DNA from: Schlesneria paludicola DSM 18645
GTDB lineage: Bacteria; Planctomycetota; Planctomycetia; Planctomycetales; Planctomycetaceae
Assembly: GCF_000255655.1 (NCBI RefSeq)
Contig: NZ_JH636435.1
Coordinates: 1-64,000, forward strand
DNA length: 64,000 bases
Direction of reading: 5' to 3'
Made by a program: the position numbers and the translations under genes. The stretch's first letter is position 1. Each line of letters opens with the position of its first letter. The notes beneath the pieces are model-generated. The model worked only from the letters and a program-made list of their open reading frames with translations. It had not been told where the DNA came from and searched no databases. Of this stretch, positions 18,207-27,039 are shown one piece after another.

Positions 18207-18895
18207 AAGCGATCGCTCCGAATCGTGGATGATACCCATGGCCAATGAACCGACAATCGACGGCGCGACTTGACCACGATACAGAGAGTATATCGTCACA
18301 TATGTGCATGTGGCGATGGAAGAATCCTGCGAAAACCGAAGGTGTCCGGTACTTGGCGATGCGAGATCATGGCGAACAAATGGACCGGATTTGTTGATTT
18401 GAACGGAGAATGTGACGGCGGCCGGGGGAATGTGATCACGGATTTATTGATTCGCTTTTGTGTGCCACTCGACCGCTTTCTTAACTCGGACAATGCACGA
18501 AATATTGTCGATTTCGTGGCGTTTCTGGGGCTCTTCTCGTGGCTCCAACAGCCTGCGAACGTTCTTAAATGGACGTTCCATTGCGGCGGAAAATCTGTAG
18601 ACAGTGTGTTCTCTCTTTTTGCCCTCATTTGAGCAAAAAACCACGTTCATGCAGCAGCTTCATCAGTGTGTGATATCGGGGGCAGTCGGCCTTCAGTTTG
18701 CGAGCCACTTCTTCCGCCAGCAACGCCTGATCCGCTTTCGCGAGGGGCTCGCGGAGATCTGCCACAACATTTGTGGCTTTCCTTGTAAGCGACGATTGTT
18801 CGGAGATCAGCGAGTTTCTTGTCGTTCCCAAGTAAGAATTCGAGGAACCGGCGGTACTTGCCTTCACGAACGCACTTTTTCGTGGAGTCAAAATC
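18207..18895. other. Long intergenic region with a possible degraded small gene
   Basis: Nearly 690 bases lie between the divergent DUF1501 and RND genes. On the minus strand, a frame ending at 18625 encodes a charged, helical stretch (ADLREPLAKADQALLAEEVARKLKADC and on to LLHERGFLLK). Just upstream a different minus frame encodes KYRRFLEFLLGNDKKLADL. Together they could be one small gene broken by a frameshift, but I recognise no family and both could be chance. The promoter of the RND gene should also lie here. Confidence 0.3.
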
Positions 18896-21800
18896 ATGTG
18901 GATCGTCAAGCTGGCCCTGAAAAGTCCTTACACTTTCGCGGTGATGGCGCTACTGATCGTGGTGCTTGGAGTGTCGGCGATCAGTCAAATGCGGACCGAC
19001 ATCTTTCCGGAAATCGACATTCCCGTCGTGACCATGATCTGGACGTACAAGGGGATGGAGACGAGCGAAGTCGAGCAACGCATTACGACGTATTCCGAAT
19101 ATGCCGTCACCTCGAACGTGAATGACATCAAACGCGTCGAATCGCAGACGCTGAACGGGGTGTCGGTGATTAAAGTGCACTTCCATCCCGGTGTCGATAT
19201 CGGGACCGCGTTGTCTCAGGTGACTGCGGTTGGCCAGTCGATTCGAGCTCTGATGCCGCCGGGAACACAACCGCCGATCGTCATTCGATTCAATGCGTCG
19301 AGCGTGCCGATTTTGCAAATCGGACTGAGCAGCGACACGATGTCGGAAGAAGAAGTGTATGACTATGGTCTTTACGTGCTGCGGACGCAGCTTTCCACGG
19401 TGCAGGGGCTGACCATGCCGACGCCGTACGGCGGGCGCGAACGTGAGGTGATGGTCGACCTTGATCCCCAGATGCTGCAGGCACGTGGGATTTCGCCAAA
19501 AGAAGTGTCCGACGCGATCAATGCCTATAACCTCGCCTATCCGACAGGCGTAGCCCGCATCGACACTCATGAATACCCCGTGACTCTGAATAACACGCCG
19601 TTGACGCCTGATCGCTTTAACGACATCCCGATCAAGGTCGTCGATGGTGCGACAATCTACATGCGTGACGTGGCACAAGTCCGCGATGGCAGTACGTCGC
19701 AATCGACGATCGTGCGTCGCGACGGGCAACGTGGTGCCCTGGTGACGCTGCTGAAAAATGGCAATGCCTCGACCCTCGACATCGTGAATCAGGTCAAGAA
19801 GATTATGCCGCAAGTGAAGGCGGCCGCTCCGCCGGACCTTCGAATCGACATGCTGTTCGATCAATCCATCTTCGTGACGGCTGCGATCGAAGGTGTGATC
19901 ACAGAAAGCGTCATTTCGGGGTTGTTGACAGCCGCGATGATTTTGCTGTTTCTGGGAAGCTGGCGCAGCACGCTGATTGTCGCCGTTTCGATTCCGCTCG
20001 CCATTCTGTCGTCGATCGTGATGCTTTATTTAATGGGGCATTCACTGAACGTGATGACGCTTGGTGGACTGGCACTGGCGGTCGGGATTTTGGTCGATGA
20101 TGCGACCGTTGAGATCGAGAACATTCACCGAAATTTGGGTTTGGGAAAGCCGTTACGGCAGGCGATTCTCGATGGGGCGATGCAAATCGCAGGGCCGACG
20201 TTTGTGTCGACACTGACGATCAGCATCGTGTTTGTCTCAGTGTTGTTTTTAGATGGTCCCCCCAAGTATCTGTTCACGCCGCTCGCCCTGGCCGTCGCGT
20301 TCGCAATGCTGGCGTCGTACCTGTTGTCTCGGACGATCGTCCCTACGATGGTCGACTACCTGCTGCCTGCCGAATTGAAGCATTCGCACGGACACGGCTC
20401 GACGGGACGCGGTGTATTTGCGCGACTGCACACGAAGTTCGAGAGCTCTTTCGAACAGTTTCGGGATTGGTACGTGTCGATTTTGCATTGGAATCTGAAT
20501 CATCGGAAGATCGTCATGGGGCTGTTTACGATCGTGGTGATCAGTGGCGTGTTTCTGTTGCCGAAAGTTGGTCGTGACTTCTTTCCGACTGTGGATACGG
20601 GGCAGTTCCGATTGCATCTGCGTGCTCCCGCGGGAACACGCGTCGAGCAGACCGAGATCTACTTCAGCGAGGTCGAAAGGGCAATTCGTGAAATGATACC
20701 TGCCGATGAGATTTCGCTTGTTCTCGACAATATCGGCTTGCCCAATCGAACCTACGCCATGGCCTTCGGTGACAGTGCCACAACAGGGATGGCGGACGGC
20801 GAAATTCTTGTGGCTTTGACTCATCATCGAACGCATTCGACGCCGGAATACATTGCACAAATGCGACGAGAATTGCCGCGCCGGTTTCCCAATCTGGTGT
20901 TCTTCTTTCAGCCAGCGGACATTGTTAGTCAGATTTTGAATTTCGGATTGCCCGCCCCGATCGATATCAAGATTGCCGGACTCAATCGCGCCGCAAACTA
21001 TGAGACGGCCGTTGCCATTGCCGGACAGATCAAGTCAATTCCCGGTGTGAAAGACGCGCATATTCACCAGGTGATGAACGTGCCCAAGCTGCATATCAAT
21101 GTCGATCAATCTCGGGCTCGCGAATTGGGGCTGACGCAGCAGGATGTGGCGAACAGTCTGCTCGTTTCCCTGTCGGGCAGCGGACAGGTTCAGCCGAATT
21201 ACTGGGTTGATCCGAAAATGGGAATTTCGTACCTGGTCGAGTCGCGAACTCCGACATACCGTGTGGATTCCGTCGAGGCGATCAACGGCCTGCCGCTGAC
21301 GTCGGCTCAGTTCTCGGGCGTGCAACTGTTATCCAATGTGGCAACGGTGGAACGCGGTGTGACTCCCGAAGTGGCGAATCACACCAACGTGCAGCCCACA
21401 TTCGACGTGTACGCCAATGTCGAGGGACGCGACCTGGGCAGTGTGGCTGATGAAATTCACAAGATTCTTGAGACGCATCGAGCCAAGCTGGCACCGGGCA
21501 ATACGATCACAATGCACGGACAGGTGGAAAGCATGGAATCGGCCTACTGGCGACTGGGCTGGGGGCTGGTCTTCGCGGCGGTCCTGGTTTACTTGTTGAT
21601 GGTGGTGAATTTCCAAAGCTGGCTCGATCCGTTCATCATCATCACGGCATTGCCGGGAGCTTTTGTGGGAATCGTCTGGTCCTTGTGGTTGTGGCAAACG
21701 GCATTCAGTGTTCCTGCCCTGATGGGGGCGATCATGTCGATCGGTGTGGCTACTGCGAACAGTATTCTGCTCGTCACGTTTGCCAATGAACTGCGTAGTG

Positions 21801-22063
21801 AAGGCAAATCGGCTTTCGAATCGGCGTTGGAAGCCGGTCGGACCCGAATGAGACCCGTGCTGATGACTGCGGCCGCGATGATTATCGGGATGCTGCCGAT
21901 GTCGCTGGGGCTGGGTGAAGGTGGTGAACAAAATGCACCATTGGGGCGAGCGGTGATCGGGGGGCTGTTCGTCGCGACGCTGACGACACTGTTGTTCGTG
22001 CCAATTGTGTACAGCTCACTCCGTCACAAGGCGCCTGTGACAACGTCCGTGGAAACCGCATAA
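18896..22063 (+). CDS. RND efflux pump, HAE1/AcrB-like inner-membrane transporter
   Basis: The 1055-residue protein has the RND layout: helix 1 at 12-30, a large periplasmic loop, helices 2-6, a second periplasmic loop and helices 8-12. It contains the proton-relay acidic pair D401/D402 in GILVDDATVEIENIHRN, and RDFFPTVDTGQ at the start of the second half. The start MWIVKLALKSPYTF is typical of the family. It should work with the membrane-fusion protein encoded at 22298, but a strong terminator lies between the two genes. No outer-membrane TolC-like gene is present in the window. The substrate (drug, solvent or lipid) is not readable. Confidence 0.92.
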   Translation: MWIVKLALKSPYTFAVMALLIVVLGVSAISQMRTDIFPEIDIPVVTMIWTYKGMETSEVEQRITTYSEYAVTSNVNDIKRVESQTLNGVSVIKVHFHPGVDIGTALSQVTAVGQSIRALMPPGTQPPIVIRFNASSVPILQIGLSSDTMSEEEVYDYGLYVLRTQLSTVQGLTMPTPYGGREREVMVDLDPQMLQARGISPKEVSDAINAYNLAYPTGVARIDTHEYPVTLNNTPLTPDRFNDIPIKVVDGATIYMRDVAQVRDGSTSQSTIVRRDGQRGALVTLLKNGNASTLDIVNQVKKIMPQVKAAAPPDLRIDMLFDQSIFVTAAIEGVITESVISGLLTAAMILLFLGSWRSTLIVAVSIPLAILSSIVMLYLMGHSLNVMTLGGLALAVGILVDDATVEIENIHRNLGLGKPLRQAILDGAMQIAGPTFVSTLTISIVFVSVLFLDGPPKYLFTPLALAVAFAMLASYLLSRTIVPTMVDYLLPAELKHSHGHGSTGRGVFARLHTKFESSFEQFRDWYVSILHWNLNHRKIVMGLFTIVVISGVFLLPKVGRDFFPTVDTGQFRLHLRAPAGTRVEQTEIYFSEVERAIREMIPADEISLVLDNIGLPNRTYAMAFGDSATTGMADGEILVALTHHRTHSTPEYIAQMRRELPRRFPNLVFFFQPADIVSQILNFGLPAPIDIKIAGLNRAANYETAVAIAGQIKSIPGVKDAHIHQVMNVPKLHINVDQSRARELGLTQQDVANSLLVSLSGSGQVQPNYWVDPKMGISYLVESRTPTYRVDSVEAINGLPLTSAQFSGVQLLSNVATVERGVTPEVANHTNVQPTFDVYANVEGRDLGSVADEIHKILETHRAKLAPGNTITMHGQVESMESAYWRLGWGLVFAAVLVYLLMVVNFQSWLDPFIIITALPGAFVGIVWSLWLWQTAFSVPALMGAIMSIGVATANSILLVTFANELRSEGKSAFESALEAGRTRMRPVLMTAAAMIIGMLPMSLGLGEGGEQNAPLGRAVIGGLFVATLTTLLFVPIVYSSLRHKAPVTTSVETA

Positions 22064-22095
22064 TCGTTCGATTCAGACTGCATATCATGGCTGAA

Positions 22096-22137
22096 GACAG
22101 GGAACCGATCCTTGACCGGTTCCCTGTCTTTTTTTCT
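22096..22137 (+). terminator. Strong rho-independent terminator after the RND gene
   Basis: The arms gacagggaaccg (22096-22107) and cggttccctgtc (22117-22128) are perfect 12-base complements around a nine-base loop, followed directly by seven T. This is a textbook intrinsic terminator, placed 33 bases past the RND stop and before the membrane-fusion gene. Confidence 0.9.
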
Positions 22138-22188
22138 GCGTTTCGGTGATTGGAACGTCTTCGTTGCTTGCCAATCACCGAAGCGCAG
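22136..22188. repeat. Second long hairpin between the RND and membrane-fusion genes
   Basis: The arm ctgcgtttcggtgattgg (22136-22153) pairs with ccaatcaccgaagcgcag (22171-22188) over 18 positions with one T-G wobble and a 17-base loop. It has no T-tract and begins where the terminator ends. It could be an mRNA leader structure of the membrane-fusion gene or a dispersed palindrome. Confidence 0.8.
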
Positions 22189-22297
22189 ATCCCACGGGTC
22201 CGACCTGCAACATGCAAAAAAATCTGTAAGACTTGACTGCGCCGACTGTAATTCCCTGAGACGGATGAGATCACAACTGGTTCTAAGGGAATTGATC

Positions 22298-23764
22298 ATG
22301 CGTACTGCGGTTCTTGAACGGACTCGACGTTTTTTCGGTCTTGCTGATGGTTCCAGCTTTACTGCTCTTCGGAACGCCGTTCGACCATTCATTCGATCGA
22401 CGAGGCCCACCACGAAATCGGCCGTGGTCAATCAAGTCGATCGGCCGGGCCCAAAATCACCTCGCAAGAACCGATTTCTGTTGATGTCGGCAATTCTCGC
22501 TCCGGCCGCACTCGGTGTCGCGTTCGAACCTTGGAAGTCGACGGAAGCGACATCCGTTGCTGCCGAACACGGGGCGATTGCGACGGATCGAACCGTCACA
22601 GTCAGTCGGCCAACGCGGGAAGCGACGGCAACGGTCGTGCTGCCGGCGTCGTTTCGCCCCTGGCAAGTCGCTTCGCTGCACGCCCGGGTCAGTGGCTACC
22701 TGGCCGCATGGCACAAGGATCTGGGGGACAGTGTGAGTGCGGGCGAACTGCTGGCTGAGATCGATACACCGGAGTTGGATCAGGAACTGATGACCGCTCG
22801 GGCTTTGGTCCGTGAAGCAGTTGCCGCGGTAACGCAGGCCCGAGCTGAACGTGTGGAAGCCGAGGCGGATCTTAAAGTTGCGGAAGCGCAAGTGACACGT
22901 GCTCGGTCAGAAGTCAACCTGGCGAAAAGCCAGCACGTTCGTCGTGGCGAGCTCGTCGCGAAGAACGTGATCAGCCGTGAAGAATTCGAGACGTTTACGA
23001 CTCAGGTCGAGACGCGCACGGCAGAGATCAATGCTGCGGAATCGGACGTCACTCGCAGGCGTACCAATCTGGAAACGCGCACGGCAATCATTGAGGCACG
23101 CGAAGCGACCGTCAACAGCCGGCAGGCGAATGTGAACCGGTTGGAAGAACTGCAGGCATTCAAGCGAATCGTCGCTCCATTTGATGGCGTGGTGACTCGG
23201 CGGACGGCAGAGGTCGGGATGTTGATGACCGCGGGGCAGGGATCGGTGTTCGTGATCGAAGATCTCAATCGAATTCGAGTTCAGCTTGCTGTTCCTCAGG
23301 CGTTTGCTTCTCTGACGCATGTTGGAACCGTTGCAGGCATTCGGATTCCCGAGTCGCTTGGTTCGGTGGTGACTGCCGAGGTAACTCGGATTGCCGACTC
23401 GGTGGATTCGAGCAGTCGCACGATGCTTGCCGAAATCGAACTCGATAACCGTGATCGTCGCTTCCAGTCAGGCATTTATGCTCAGGTCACATTGAATGCG
23501 TCGCAGGGGAATGAATCGTGGACGGTTCCAACGAACGTACTGGCGATGCGAATCGATGGACCGCACGTCGCTGTCATCAGTGACTCGAATCGGATTGAAA
23601 TGCGGCGTGTGAGGCTCGGACGCGATCTGGGCACGCGGATCGTCGTCACAGAAGGAATCAAGGGGCACGAACGATTGGTGGTCAATCCAAGCGACGATTT
23701 GAGCGATGGTTTGCAGATTCAGGTTGCCGCGCCCAAGACAGAACAGATTCTAACGCAAAGGTAA
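22298..23764 (+). CDS. RND membrane-fusion (HlyD/AcrA-like) periplasmic adaptor
   Basis: Adaptor proteins link RND pumps to the outer membrane. The 488-residue product has a membrane anchor near residues 59-76, a lipoyl-like half-motif (ARVSGYLAAWHKDLGDSVSAGELLAEIDTPEL), a long coiled-coil hairpin of about 110 residues rich in Ala, Glu and Arg, the second lipoyl half (IVAPFDGVVTRRTAEVGMLM), and a beta-barrel. The ATG at 22298 has AAGGGA upstream; the open frame upstream is not protein-like. The basic N-terminal tail before the anchor is unusually long, about 58 residues. It has its own leader after the terminator, so it may be expressed separately from the pump. Confidence 0.88.
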   Translation: MRTAVLERTRRFFGLADGSSFTALRNAVRPFIRSTRPTTKSAVVNQVDRPGPKSPRKNRFLLMSAILAPAALGVAFEPWKSTEATSVAAEHGAIATDRTVTVSRPTREATATVVLPASFRPWQVASLHARVSGYLAAWHKDLGDSVSAGELLAEIDTPELDQELMTARALVREAVAAVTQARAERVEAEADLKVAEAQVTRARSEVNLAKSQHVRRGELVAKNVISREEFETFTTQVETRTAEINAAESDVTRRRTNLETRTAIIEAREATVNSRQANVNRLEELQAFKRIVAPFDGVVTRRTAEVGMLMTAGQGSVFVIEDLNRIRVQLAVPQAFASLTHVGTVAGIRIPESLGSVVTAEVTRIADSVDSSSRTMLAEIELDNRDRRFQSGIYAQVTLNASQGNESWTVPTNVLAMRIDGPHVAVISDSNRIEMRRVRLGRDLGTRIVVTEGIKGHERLVVNPSDDLSDGLQIQVAAPKTEQILTQR

Positions 23765-23951
23765 ACGTGTGCGATGAGACGTTGGCAGTCCGACATTCCG
23801 GCTGAACGACATGAAAGTGTGGAAGAGATGATGTTCTCTCAAGCAAAAATTGCCGGAAGGCCTGCCGTGACTGGTCCAGATATCACTTCGAACCTATCAT
23901 TATGGACACCACGGCGACGCCGTTCCGCGTCGGCCGAGTCCGAGACCGAGG

Positions 23952-24581
23952 ATGGTTTGTTCAGGTGCTATATTGGCAGTCAACGACTCACCTCTGACAC
24001 GCGCGAGCTTGTTGCTTCAGATCCGCGACGGTTCGAATCACGCCGCGTGGAACGAGTTCATGAATCTCTACGGTCCGGTCGTCTACGGGTTCGCGCGGAA
24101 ACGCGGATTGCAGGATGCCGACGCGGCGGATTTGATGCAGGACGTGATGCGTTCGGTCGCGACAGCGATCGGACAACTGGAATACGATCGCAAACGGGGG
24201 TCATTCGCAGGTTGGTTGTTCACAATTACCCGCAACAAGGTCTTCAATTTCTTGTCGTCGCGTCGAATTCGGCCGCAAGCCACGGGAGACACCGCGACGA
24301 ACCAAATGTTGAATTCACACCCGGACGAGACGGAAACCACGGAAACATGGGAGCTCGAGTATCAACGACGGCTTGCTTCCCTGGCGATGGATAAGATTAA
24401 GAATGAGTTTCAAGACAATACGTGGCGTGCGTTCTGGCTGACCGCCGTAGAAGGAGTCTCTGCATCGGAGGCTGCTTCCCAAGTGGGGCTTTCCACTGGG
24501 GCCGTGTACGTCGCCAAAAGTCGAGTGCTCGCGCGGCTGAAAGACGAAGTGGATTCGATGCGGCGTCAGGAAGAGAACTGA
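23952..24581 (+). CDS. ECF sigma factor of the planctomycete kinase-associated type
   Basis: The 209-residue protein has sigma region 2 (about 25-95: WNEFMNLYGPVVYGFARKRGLQDADAADLMQDVM, GSFAGWLFTITRNKVFNFL) and region 4 (about 145-200: FWLTAVEGVSASEAASQVGLSTGAVYVAKSRVLARLKDE). The RGLQDADAADL segment is typical of the planctomycete ECF groups linked to Ser/Thr kinases. It ends one base before the kinase gene, whose product carries an anti-sigma finger. The ATG at 23952 overlaps its own GAGG; homologues usually start nearer LAVNDSPLTR, so the TTG at 23973, preceded by AGGTG, is a credible alternative start. Confidence 0.9.
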   Translation: MVCSGAILAVNDSPLTRASLLLQIRDGSNHAAWNEFMNLYGPVVYGFARKRGLQDADAADLMQDVMRSVATAIGQLEYDRKRGSFAGWLFTITRNKVFNFLSSRRIRPQATGDTATNQMLNSHPDETETTETWELEYQRRLASLAMDKIKNEFQDNTWRAFWLTAVEGVSASEAASQVGLSTGAVYVAKSRVLARLKDEVDSMRRQEEN

Positions 24582-24582
24582 A

Positions 24583-26796
24583 ATGAATGTCAAAAAATGT
24601 CCTGAATCAATTGAACTGCGTCAGTTGCTCGATGGCACGCTTTCGGGTGATCGACAACAGGCCTGTACCGACCATATGGATAGCTGTCATGGCTGCCAGG
24701 TGAAGCTCGAAGGAATCGCGACCGAAGGCACGAATCTGTCGCAGATCGTTGAAAGCCTGCACGAGTCGCAGGTGTCACCTGTGTCAGGGTATTGGCAGGC
24801 GGCCAAGTCGCTTGAAGAGGCCGTTCGAGAAACGTTTGTCCCCGAGGCCCCTGTGCGACGGCGTGATGCGTCGCTGGAGTTTCTTCAGCCCCCTAGTGAT
24901 TCGGCCTACATTGGACGACTCGCCCAATTCGACGTAATGCGCGTGCTGGGGCGTGGCGGAATGGGACTTGTGCTCGAAGCATTCGACACGCGATTGCAGC
25001 GCAACGTGGCGATCAAAGTTCTCGATCCTGATCTGGCAGGCGACGAAGTCTCGCGACAGCGGTTCTGTCGCGAAGCGCGTGCGGCCGCGTCGATCTCGCA
25101 CGAGAACGTCGTCGCAGTGCATCAAGTCGAACGCGCGGGGGAAGTGGGGCTTCCCTATCTGGTCATGCAATTAATTTCGGGTGAGTCGCTCGAACAGCGT
25201 CTGACGCGAGAAAAGCGCTTGCCACTGCGCGAAATTGTTCGCATTAGCACTCAGGTCGCTCATGGGCTTGCAGCCGCGTACTCTCAGGGGCTGATCCATC
25301 GAGACATCAAGCCCGGCAATATTCTGCTCGAAGATTCGCACGACAGCGTCAAGCTGACTGATTTCGGCCTGGCTCGTGCGGCCGAAGATGTGAAATTGAC
25401 GCGCACGGGATTTGTTTCCGGCACACCACTCTACATGGCACCGGAACAGGCGATGGGAGATGAGGCCGATCATCGGTCCGATCTGTTCAGCCTGGGCGCG
25501 ATCATGTACGAGATGTGCGCCGGCCAACCGCCGTTCACCGGCAATTCGGCTCTTGCGATTCTTCGGCAGATTTCGGATACGAAGCATCGACCACTGAGAG
25601 AGCTTAATCCACAAACGCCTGAATGGCTGGCCGAAACCATCGACCAGTTGTTGGCGAAAAAGCCAGAAGATCGAATTCAAACCGCGCATCACCTGGCGGA
25701 GCTTTTGGAATTCCATCTGGCTCTGATGAAGACGTCAGAAGATCTTCCGACCGTCTGCAAGATTGAACAGGAAAAGGAATCGAAGCGGAATCGTCGGATC
25801 GCTGTCGCAATCGGTGCGGTGTTTTCGCTACTGGGACTTTTCGGCGGCGTGTTCCTTGCAAACCGGGGGTGGGTTCCGAACGGTCGGCCTGGCCCTTCTG
25901 TTGCGGTCACGAGCGGTGTGGAACCCTTGGCCGTTCTGAGCGCGAATGCCGGAACAGTCTGGTCGGTCGGATTTGATAAATCCGACAAGACCATCGTCAT
26001 GGGCGTTGAAGATGGCTCGGTTCGCTTGTGGGACATCGCGTCGAAGAGCGTCAAGTCCACGTTCTTGGCGCATCGTGGAATCGTCTGGTCGTCGAAATTC
26101 TCGCACAATTGTGAATTGCTGGCCACAGCGGGAGATGATGGTTTGATCAAGCTTTGGGATGTTTCAAAGTCCGAACCATTGCACGAACTTCACAGCCCCA
26201 ACGCGGTGCGAGGACTGGCGTTCTCTCACGACGACCATCTATTATTCGCCGGGGATCGAAACGGTGGCTTGAGAGTCTGGTCGATGGATTCTGACCAGCC
26301 GATCGCGGAAACGCAGATTCCCCGATCGGCGATCTATTCTGTCGCCGTTTCACCTGATGATGAAACACTCGCCACGGCCGGAAGCGACAATGTCGTGCGG
26401 CTATGGAATGCAAAGACTTTGGTGCAGAAGATCCCACTGGAAGGGCATTCAGGATCGGTCTATGGCGTTGCGTTCAGTCGCGATGGGCATCGGCTCGCCT
26501 CGGTCGGGTGGGACAAGCAGGTCCGAATTTGGGATGTCAGTTCCGGCAGTGTCGTCCGGACTTGGGATGGACAAAGCGATGACATCTGGGGCGTTGCGTT
26601 CTCGCCGGATGGCACCAAGATCGCCACTGGCGGCCACGATGGAGGGGTGCGGTTGTGGAACGCCGAGACGGGTGATCTGATCGAAACCTATAGCGGTCAC
26701 AAGATCACGGTGCACACCGTGGCGTTCGACCACGACGGTAAGATGCTGGCCTCAGGCAGTCGGGACGGCAGCGTCAAAATCTGGCCCGTTCGCTGA
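24583..26796 (+). CDS. Anti-sigma finger/Ser-Thr kinase/WD40 fusion protein
   Basis: The 737-residue protein has four parts. Residues 1-45 form a zf-HC2 anti-sigma finger with H31, C35 and C38 in HMDSCHGC. A Hanks-type kinase follows (about 116-380) with GRGGMG at 123-128, catalytic K145, HRDIKPGN at 239-246, DFG at 260-262 and APE at 286-288. One membrane helix lies near 403-427. The C-terminal part, about 445-737, is a WD40 propeller with seven repeat ends (RLWDIAS, KLWDVSK, RVWSMDS, RLWNAKT, RIWDVSS, RLWNAET, KIWPVR). The natural model is a membrane sensor whose propeller faces the periplasm and whose finger holds the sigma factor encoded one base upstream. Confidence 0.92.
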   Translation: MNVKKCPESIELRQLLDGTLSGDRQQACTDHMDSCHGCQVKLEGIATEGTNLSQIVESLHESQVSPVSGYWQAAKSLEEAVRETFVPEAPVRRRDASLEFLQPPSDSAYIGRLAQFDVMRVLGRGGMGLVLEAFDTRLQRNVAIKVLDPDLAGDEVSRQRFCREARAAASISHENVVAVHQVERAGEVGLPYLVMQLISGESLEQRLTREKRLPLREIVRISTQVAHGLAAAYSQGLIHRDIKPGNILLEDSHDSVKLTDFGLARAAEDVKLTRTGFVSGTPLYMAPEQAMGDEADHRSDLFSLGAIMYEMCAGQPPFTGNSALAILRQISDTKHRPLRELNPQTPEWLAETIDQLLAKKPEDRIQTAHHLAELLEFHLALMKTSEDLPTVCKIEQEKESKRNRRIAVAIGAVFSLLGLFGGVFLANRGWVPNGRPGPSVAVTSGVEPLAVLSANAGTVWSVGFDKSDKTIVMGVEDGSVRLWDIASKSVKSTFLAHRGIVWSSKFSHNCELLATAGDDGLIKLWDVSKSEPLHELHSPNAVRGLAFSHDDHLLFAGDRNGGLRVWSMDSDQPIAETQIPRSAIYSVAVSPDDETLATAGSDNVVRLWNAKTLVQKIPLEGHSGSVYGVAFSRDGHRLASVGWDKQVRIWDVSSGSVVRTWDGQSDDIWGVAFSPDGTKIATGGHDGGVRLWNAETGDLIETYSGHKITVHTVAFDHDGKMLASGSRDGSVKIWPVR

Positions 26797-26892
26797 TCGA
26801 CGAATCGGTTGAATGCGAGTCTGGTTGTAGTTGTACACGTGTGTTGCACGCTTGTTGTGACACACGTTTTTTCGTTTGCTCCCCGTTTTCCT

Positions 26893-26992
26893 CGTTACCA
26901 AGCAAGACCTCTTTTACCATCGTTACCAAGCTCCCGCTTGGTAACGCTTCTTGAATTCTTCGGCGGCGTTGCCAAGCAGGAGCTTGGCAACG
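26893..26992. repeat. Cluster of CGTTACCAAGC-type palindromic repeats
   Basis: Two near-perfect hairpins share the same core: arms cgttaccaagc/gcttggtaacg at 26921-26931 and 26936-26946 (loop tccc), and arms cgttgccaagc/gcttggcaacg at 26967-26977 and 26982-26992 (loop agga). A third half-copy cgttaccaagc is at 26893-26903. The compensating A/T to G/C change in both arms of the second copy shows the pairing is maintained. The cluster lies between the converging kinase and EF-hand genes. Confidence 0.85.
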
Positions 26993-27039
26993 AGCAAATG
27001 GAATTCCCGAACGCACGCGAAGCCTTACCGCTCCGCGTG

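Noticed and set aside
19950-21931. Several long minus-strand frames inside the RND gene
   Set aside because: High-G+C codon bias opens antisense frames; the plus strand has an unbroken 1055-residue RND protein with all family motifs.
26797-27039. A CRISPR array in the repeat-rich gap
   Set aside because: The repeats are palindromes of 26 bases with only two full copies and unequal spacing, and no cas genes are present.
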